Of a stretch of 36,486 bases of DNA, positions 31,467-36,486 are shown piece by piece. This DNA is from Pleurotus djamor (taxonomy: Eukaryota > Basidiomycota > Agaricomycetes > Agaricales > Pleurotaceae), in NCBI GenBank assembly GCA_029747585.1, contig JAPEVF010000460.1, positions 1 through 36,486 on the forward strand. Reading direction: 5' to 3'. The notes beneath the pieces are model-generated. The model made no database searches and was not told the DNA's origin. It saw nothing but the letters and a program-made list of their open reading frames with translations. Position 1 is the stretch's first letter; each line of letters starts with the position of its first letter. A program made the translations under genes and the position numbers.

Positions 31467-33656
31467 AGGTATAACAGGTCGAAAGCAAACAAGCAAACTC
31501 GGACTTGGATATCTTCAACCTTGACGTCTTTCCGTTTCCGTTTACTGAGCTCTTGGAAGGGCATCAACTTCATCGTTGTATGGTCAATTGCAACCGCCTC
31601 AGCATCAAGAACGAAGGATTTAGTGGATTCTTTGATGAACTGAGAATGGGATTAGTATCGAATGATACGAAAGGAAAACAGCAAGGTTTTACCTTAGGAA
31701 GCTGGTCAACCAAGTCAGGGTATTTCTTGCTCATGTCTTCAGAATTGCGACTGAAAACAGCGACTGTGCCATCTTCCAACTTGTGGACCTGCGCACGCTC
31801 TCCATCATATTTGTATTCGCAAGTGAACTTCTTATTCTCAAACCGGTCGAGGACTTCACCGATGGCTTTCGTCGGTTTCGCCAACATGGGTTTCAGAGGT
31901 ACACCGGGCCTTAGCTTGCAATTTGACCGCAAGCCATCGATTCCATGTTCAAGCAGTGCGGGGATGACCTCGTCGTAAGAGGGCAGCTCACTTGCATGGG
32001 ATAAGAATCCACTTGTCTTGTACAGAGGTTTCACGCACGTACCTATAGACAGATTTAATGGTATTTGAGGCTTCCTCTAGCCGCGCACCCAGCTTCTCGC
32101 CGCTCCACTTTTTCTGGCCTAAAACATGGATTAGCGTTGTACATGCAACATCGTTTTTCGAAACGCGCTGTACCCACGTTTGTCGTTTTCAGCGAGAACT
32201 GCTGCATGAGCGATGGCGACCAATACAGACTTCTCAGCATTACCTATTCGCAGTTTGCCTTCCAAACTACGAACGATATATTTCGCTTCGAAGTCTTGAC
32301 AGGCTGCCAGAAGCTTAGTTATGATGGAGACCTTCTTGGTTTGTGACTGTGGTCTGTCTGGTCAACGAGGCACGAGAAACAGGATCAGTGGAGCGAACCG
32401 AATGTCCTGATGTGGTCGCGATTTCCTTCAAGTTGGAGAACACAAACGGTACCGTTAAGGGCTTAGGTTTGAAGAGAGTCTTCTGACTATTTTTGGAGTT
32501 CTAGGGTGGACGTGAGGAGTGATAATTGGGTAAAGGGAGCAGGTGGTTTACCATTGCAACAAGACCTAAGTCGCCTTCCTTCTTGAGGTCAGCCTTGATT
32601 GTGGCTATACTCCTTCCAGTCGACTCTCCAATCGCTTTGACCAACAAGCTTTCACCAATACCAAGTTCAATGCCAACATAATCAGGACTAAGCTACGGAA
32701 TATTGGAGGTGAATGATAGAAGTGCGGCAGGAAATCATGCTTACTCGGTTTATGCAAAGATAAACTGTTTGTAGAAGGGACTTCGCATCCATTTTTGCAC
32801 TTCGTTGTATGACAAGGAGTAGGAATGCGGTTAGAATTGAGTTCTTCTCCAGTCGCTTTGACGTTCCCTCAATCAAGGCAAAGGTCTTTGCCAACGCAGC
32901 GTATGGTACACTGCAAAAGAGTTCAAAACTGAGGTGAGACGGTCAGGGAGAGGTGACGAACGCAGAACCAACAGTCCAGCCACCTTTAATGTCGACATCT
33001 TTGACTCGAGAGAGAGCCGCGTCCGCGCTGTTGGGTAGAACGATTCCAATTTAGTTGTCCTAACATAAGGTTGGAAAGGCGAACATTTTGGAAGCCACAC
33101 CATCATCGACATCCATCTCCTCATCTTCACTGACATTCTCATTCTCCTGCTCTTCTGGGTCGCTAGGAGGCGCTTCTTTACTAGGACCAGCAGAGTTCGA
33201 CTCTACCTTACGCGTCTTCCGGGGTCGAGGTGGTGGAGATGCTGAGGACGCGCGAGACGGACCGGGGGAAGAGGATGGTGCGACCGACGAAGCCCTCTCC
33301 GATTTTGCGACTTGGGCAGGGTTAACAGCATGTCCAAGGGTCAAGTATAGAAGTAGGACGAACGTGGATCATCCTCATCATCCGACTCCAGGATACGGCG
33401 TTTCTTTGTCTTGAACGAGGGAACGGCCTCTATGACACGGTTATAACGGATATGACACGAGCTTTTTGCCTCGTACCGTCATCGTGGCTTGAAGCTAAGC
33501 ATAAATATTGAGTCAGAATATTCGCAGACTTGAGGTGAGGTCATTACCAGGTGCATGATCTTCCTTGGATTCCTCGGATGGTTTCTGTTTCTTCTTTCCC
33601 CACATATCAGCGAGGGTACGCGCCGCTGGATTTGCAGACTTGGGAGGCATTTTCAT
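31116..33656 (-). CDS. CDC9: DNA ligase I truncated and fused in frame to a secreted-protein tail
   Basis: Thirteen exons join into one open frame of 632 aa: 33656-33548, 33494-33477, 33429-33364, 33310-33085, 33027-32962, 32910-32745, 32692-32552, 32500-32399, 32346-32178, 32118-32043, 31990-31693, 31639-31413, 31350-31116. Residues 1-36 have a PIP-box-like start ([12 protein letters not shown]), followed by an acidic/Ser-rich disordered region. The DNA-binding domain shows [39 protein letters not shown] and [13 protein letters not shown]. The adenylation domain has [10 protein letters not shown] and motif [11 protein letters not shown] with the catalytic lysine, motif [12 protein letters not shown] and [10 protein letters not shown]. 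There the ligase ends (residue 539), and 93 residues of the secreted protein follow. Motifs IV-VI and the OB-fold are missing, so nick sealing is not expected. Since ligase I is essential, an intact copy should exist elsewhere, or this join is an assembly error. Confidence 0.82.
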
Positions 33657-33907
33657 AAAGCTCGCTGCACACAATAGTGAGAACTGACACGACGGGAACA
33701 AGAAGGACAGGCTCGCCTAAGGTGACTTGCTTGGACATCAGTGCGACGCGTCGAGCAAACATGAATATACAACACGCTTGAGGCGCCCAGCCTAGTCATT
33801 TCTCAGGGCCACGGGCCTTGCACGGGCCTAACGATCGGTCGATCATATGACATCTTGGCCGAGTCTCTGTAATCCGCGAGACGTCCCACTGCCAGTGGTC
33901 AGCAACG
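33657..33907. promoter_or_regulatory. Divergent promoter between DNA ligase I and DDB1
   Basis: These 251 bp separate the two start codons of a replication/repair ligase and a damage-recognition subunit. A palindromic GATCGGTCGATC lies at 33834-33845 but I assign no factor to it. Confidence 0.5.
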
Positions 33908-36486
33908 ATGAAGCTTCTGACGACTTTTCACCAGCCCTCTGCTGTCCACGCATCCGCGAAATGTAGACTCTCGTCGCGCGATCTGGAACACCTTGTTGTC
34001 GCCAAAAGTAATAGATTGGAAGTCTTCTCATTGCAGCCAGAAGGCCTCCAACTTGAGTGCGTGTTGGAAATATGGGGCCGTATATTGGCCATACGTACAT
34101 TACCAATTCAGGTTGGCTGAATCTATCATCTCTTTCAACAATGTCGCTAATGCCATCCTTAGAAATCAGTGCGATCCAACCTCGTCTGCCTTTTAGACCA
34201 TCCCACGCCGGAGCTCTTGTTCTTATCCTACTCAGAGTCCCCGTCGGGGGCAGGTAGTCTTTCTGTGAAGAAGGCATTGTCACTATCAGAGCGTCTACCT
34301 AGACCTGCCGAGTTCTTCAATGATCTCGTTCTGAACCCTTCTGGGACTGTCCTAATTGTCAGTTGCTATGTTGGCCGGCTGAAAGTCGTTATCCTCGAGA
34401 ATGCCACGTACTCCCGGGACTTCGATGTAACGTGCGTGTGTCGACATTCTTTATCTCATATATCCCCTGAGTCAACCTCGATAGACTCCCCGAACTTTCC
34501 GTCTTCTCCATCACATTTCTTGAAACCCCACAATCCAGGAATCCAACGGTAGCTATATTACATGTGGATCATCAAGAACGACTCATGCTTTTGGCCCGAG
34601 AGCTCTCCATTGAAGGCCTTGAGCTTCTCCCGGAACCATCCTCTCTAGTCCCAAGAACAATCCTCAGTCCAAACCAATTTCCCACTGCGCCATTTCATAA
34701 CCCCAAGCTCCTTTCTGTACCCTCATTGAAAGATGATTCTGGCGAAGAAGAGAAACCGGTCTTTAACGGCGGTGTTTTGGTAGTCGGTGGCCGCCGTCTA
34801 GAGCTCTACGAATTTTCCAACCTTGAATGGCAAGAGAAAGCTAAAGGCAAAGCTAAACGGCTGGAGAAAAAGAAACGCAGCAAAGATCCTGCCCTGGTAG
34901 CTGAAGCTAGGGAGAAGGAGAAAGCGAGAGAAGGCAAAAAGCGGAAACCGAGGGCGGCTCTCGAATGGCCATGGAGCGACGTTTCTTGGTGGGTGACGCG
35001 AATGCTGGTATATCGTTGAAGCTCATGTTACATTTCAAGTATTTGCGAGATTGATGCCCCAAATCAATATCTCATCGCAGACAGCTATGGAAGATTGGCG
35101 ATGCTTTCCTTCGGCTTCCTTGATAGGCTCGGCCTTGTCTTACTCCCTTTAGGAGAGGTGAATACTGCTTTCAACCCATCAATCGTCCTTTTACTCAACC
35201 ATACAATGCTAGGTGTCACCGCCGACAACACTCACCTATCTAACATCTCAAGTCCTGTTTGTTGGGTCTTACCTTGGTGATTCACAGTTGATACATGTCA
35301 GCCCAACTTCCCTCTCTCAGCGGGGCGAGGTGGCTCTTCCTATCCCACCGTACATCGCCACCGCCTCTCCTTCCGTACTGGTTCCTGGCGTGTCTACGGA
35401 AAGCGATGGAAAGGGCAAGAAAAGGGCTTTGGATGGCGAGAGCCGAAGCCACCATGACGTCGATGTCGATGTTGACATGGACTTTGACAGTGAAGAAAGG
35501 GAGATACAGGCCAAGAAGGAGGCCGCTGGGAAAGGCTGCATTATCGCGAACACTGATACATATCTGAAGGTCGTCGACGTATGGCAGAATATTGCCCCCG
35601 TCAATGACGCAGCACTCGTCGATCTTGATGGGAACGGACAGGTTTGCAAGAAGTCATTTACGTCGTACAGAGGCTAACGATACACATTTAGAAGCAAGTG
35701 ATTACTTGTTCAGGAGGCAAAAGCTCAGGATCTATCAACGTTGTTCGCAACGGCGCTGACTTCAGAGAGCTTGCTTCAATCTCCGGTATAGAGAACATCA
35801 TTGGTGTTTGGCCTCTCCGGCCGCGCTTCGAATCTATGTACGTTCTGTCTCTATGAAGTCGTCGTGATCGTGGTCTTACCTTGAAATTATCTGTGAACAG
35901 TGAAATCTCGCATATCGTCATATCGACTGCATTTTCAACGCATATTTTTGAATTCTCCAACAATTCTCTTCAGTCAGCTACTCAGGTTGGTGACGGTTTT
36001 GTCACTTCCGAACGCACACTAGCGACTTCAAATGTCGCTGGCCGAATCAAAACGTCGTCGGGCACCAGCTCTTATGGTGACTCTTCGCACGTCGTTCAAG
36101 TCACGAGTCAAGGTGTCTATCTGCTGGATTACGACAATGACTTGGGCCAATGGAGGCGTAAAGATAGGTATGTCGCTGCCTCATCTACTCATGGGTTGCA
36201 CTCACCCTTACATTTTTATCCTTTAGTACGACATTTACGCGCGAAATCGTCGCTGCGGACATCAACCCCAGCCAAGTGTTCGTTGCTTTACAAGGCGGGA
36301 AGATCAACATCGTCAACGTTACCCCTAACGGTACTTTGAATTCTGTGTGAGCTCTTACTTCCTGTGAAACGAAATAGCCCCCATTGAACCACCCTCTAAT
36401 TACAGAGAGCGAGAAACTCAAATCGCCGAGCGTGACGTATCTGCCATCTGCGGCATGCCTCTCACCGGGAACAAGTTCGTCACCAA
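33908..36486 (+). CDS. DDB1: DDB1 (UV-damaged DNA-binding protein 1), partial
   Basis: Nine exons are visible (33908-34111, 34163-34431, 34485-34988, 35040-35157, 35213-35641, 35692-35837, 35901-36167, 36227-36346, 36406 to the edge); the rest lies outside the window. It starts MKLLTTFHQPSAVHAS and has AKSNRLEVFSLQPEGL, RPAEFFNDLVLNPSG, AILHVDHQERLMLLARE, VLFVGSYLGDSQLI, QVITCSGGKSSGSINVVRNG and GVWPLRPRFES. These match the beta-propellers of DDB1 (MMS1_N/CPSF_A family) better than CPSF1 or Rse1. DDB1 is the adaptor of CUL4 ubiquitin ligases in damage recognition and replication control. Two charged inserts are unusual: a Lys/Glu run around KRLEKKKRSKDPALVAEARE, and an Asp-rich HHDVDVDVDMDFDSEE stretch, both probably loops between blades. 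Confidence 0.87.

Noticed and set aside
31237..31518. 93-codon frame beginning MKISKSEF as a separate small gene
   Set aside because: It is an out-of-frame reading across the ligase/secreted-protein junction. The true frame is the 632-codon spliced chimera.

Overview
The window looks like a gene-dense stretch of a basidiomycete (agaricomycete) nuclear genome. The genes are cut by many introns of about 50-70 bp with GT..AG ends. The gene content fits: a BCS1-like AAA ATPase with a decayed relative nearby, a DUF5648-type secreted protein, an OrdA/CYP64-like P450, Rab11, CWC22 and DDB1. Scattered Ns mark uncertain bases; several sit where an extra base would break an otherwise perfect frame. All exon models below were built by hand from splice sites, reading phase and family motifs.

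Layout. 202-713: 5'-truncated tail of a multi-module secreted peptide precursor (locus A). 961-3182 (-): P450 copy with two frameshifts. 3833-6032 (-): 689-aa secreted leucine-rich repeat protein with a Cys-rich C-terminal domain. 6801-7923 (-): Rab11/Ypt3 GTPase with a 5-nt micro-exon. 8609-9406 (-) and 9708-10505 (+): head-to-head paralogues in a large inverted repeat. 11549-12924 (-): precursor locus B, five modules. 13717-16632 (+): splicing factor CWC22. 16753-17260 (-): L-rhamnose mutarotase-like protein. 17514-19550 (-): BCS1-like ATPase. 20553-21493 (-): DUF5648-like secreted protein. 22974-24110 (+): broken BCS1 relic. 24281-25380 (-): IFI6/IFI27-like protein. 26379-28008 (+): precursor locus C, six modules. 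28256-30473 (-): intact P450 copy, 529 aa. 31116-33656 (-): DNA ligase I fused in frame to the tail of the secreted protein at 3.8-6.0 kb. 33908-36486 (+): DDB1, running off the window.

The most novel element is the precursor family (loci A, B, C). A signal-peptide exon and a short pro-segment ending in KR are followed by tandem modules. Each module is exactly one phase 0-0 exon that begins RAEC, ends KRAT, and carries a CX3C-X16-CX3C pair followed by a proline-rich, basic tail. Kex2-type cleavage after each KR would release five or six related peptides per precursor. The cysteine spacing resembles plant alpha-hairpinins, which suggests a disulfide-stapled helical hairpin. I do not recognise a described family with this layout.

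The region has been heavily rearranged. A direct duplication of about 4 kb (202-4183 and 27497-31466) carries the precursor tail, the P450 and the tail of the Cys-rich secreted gene. Its right edge created the ligase chimera. A separate inverted duplication links loci B and C with their promoters, and an independent palindrome carries the 265-aa paralogues.
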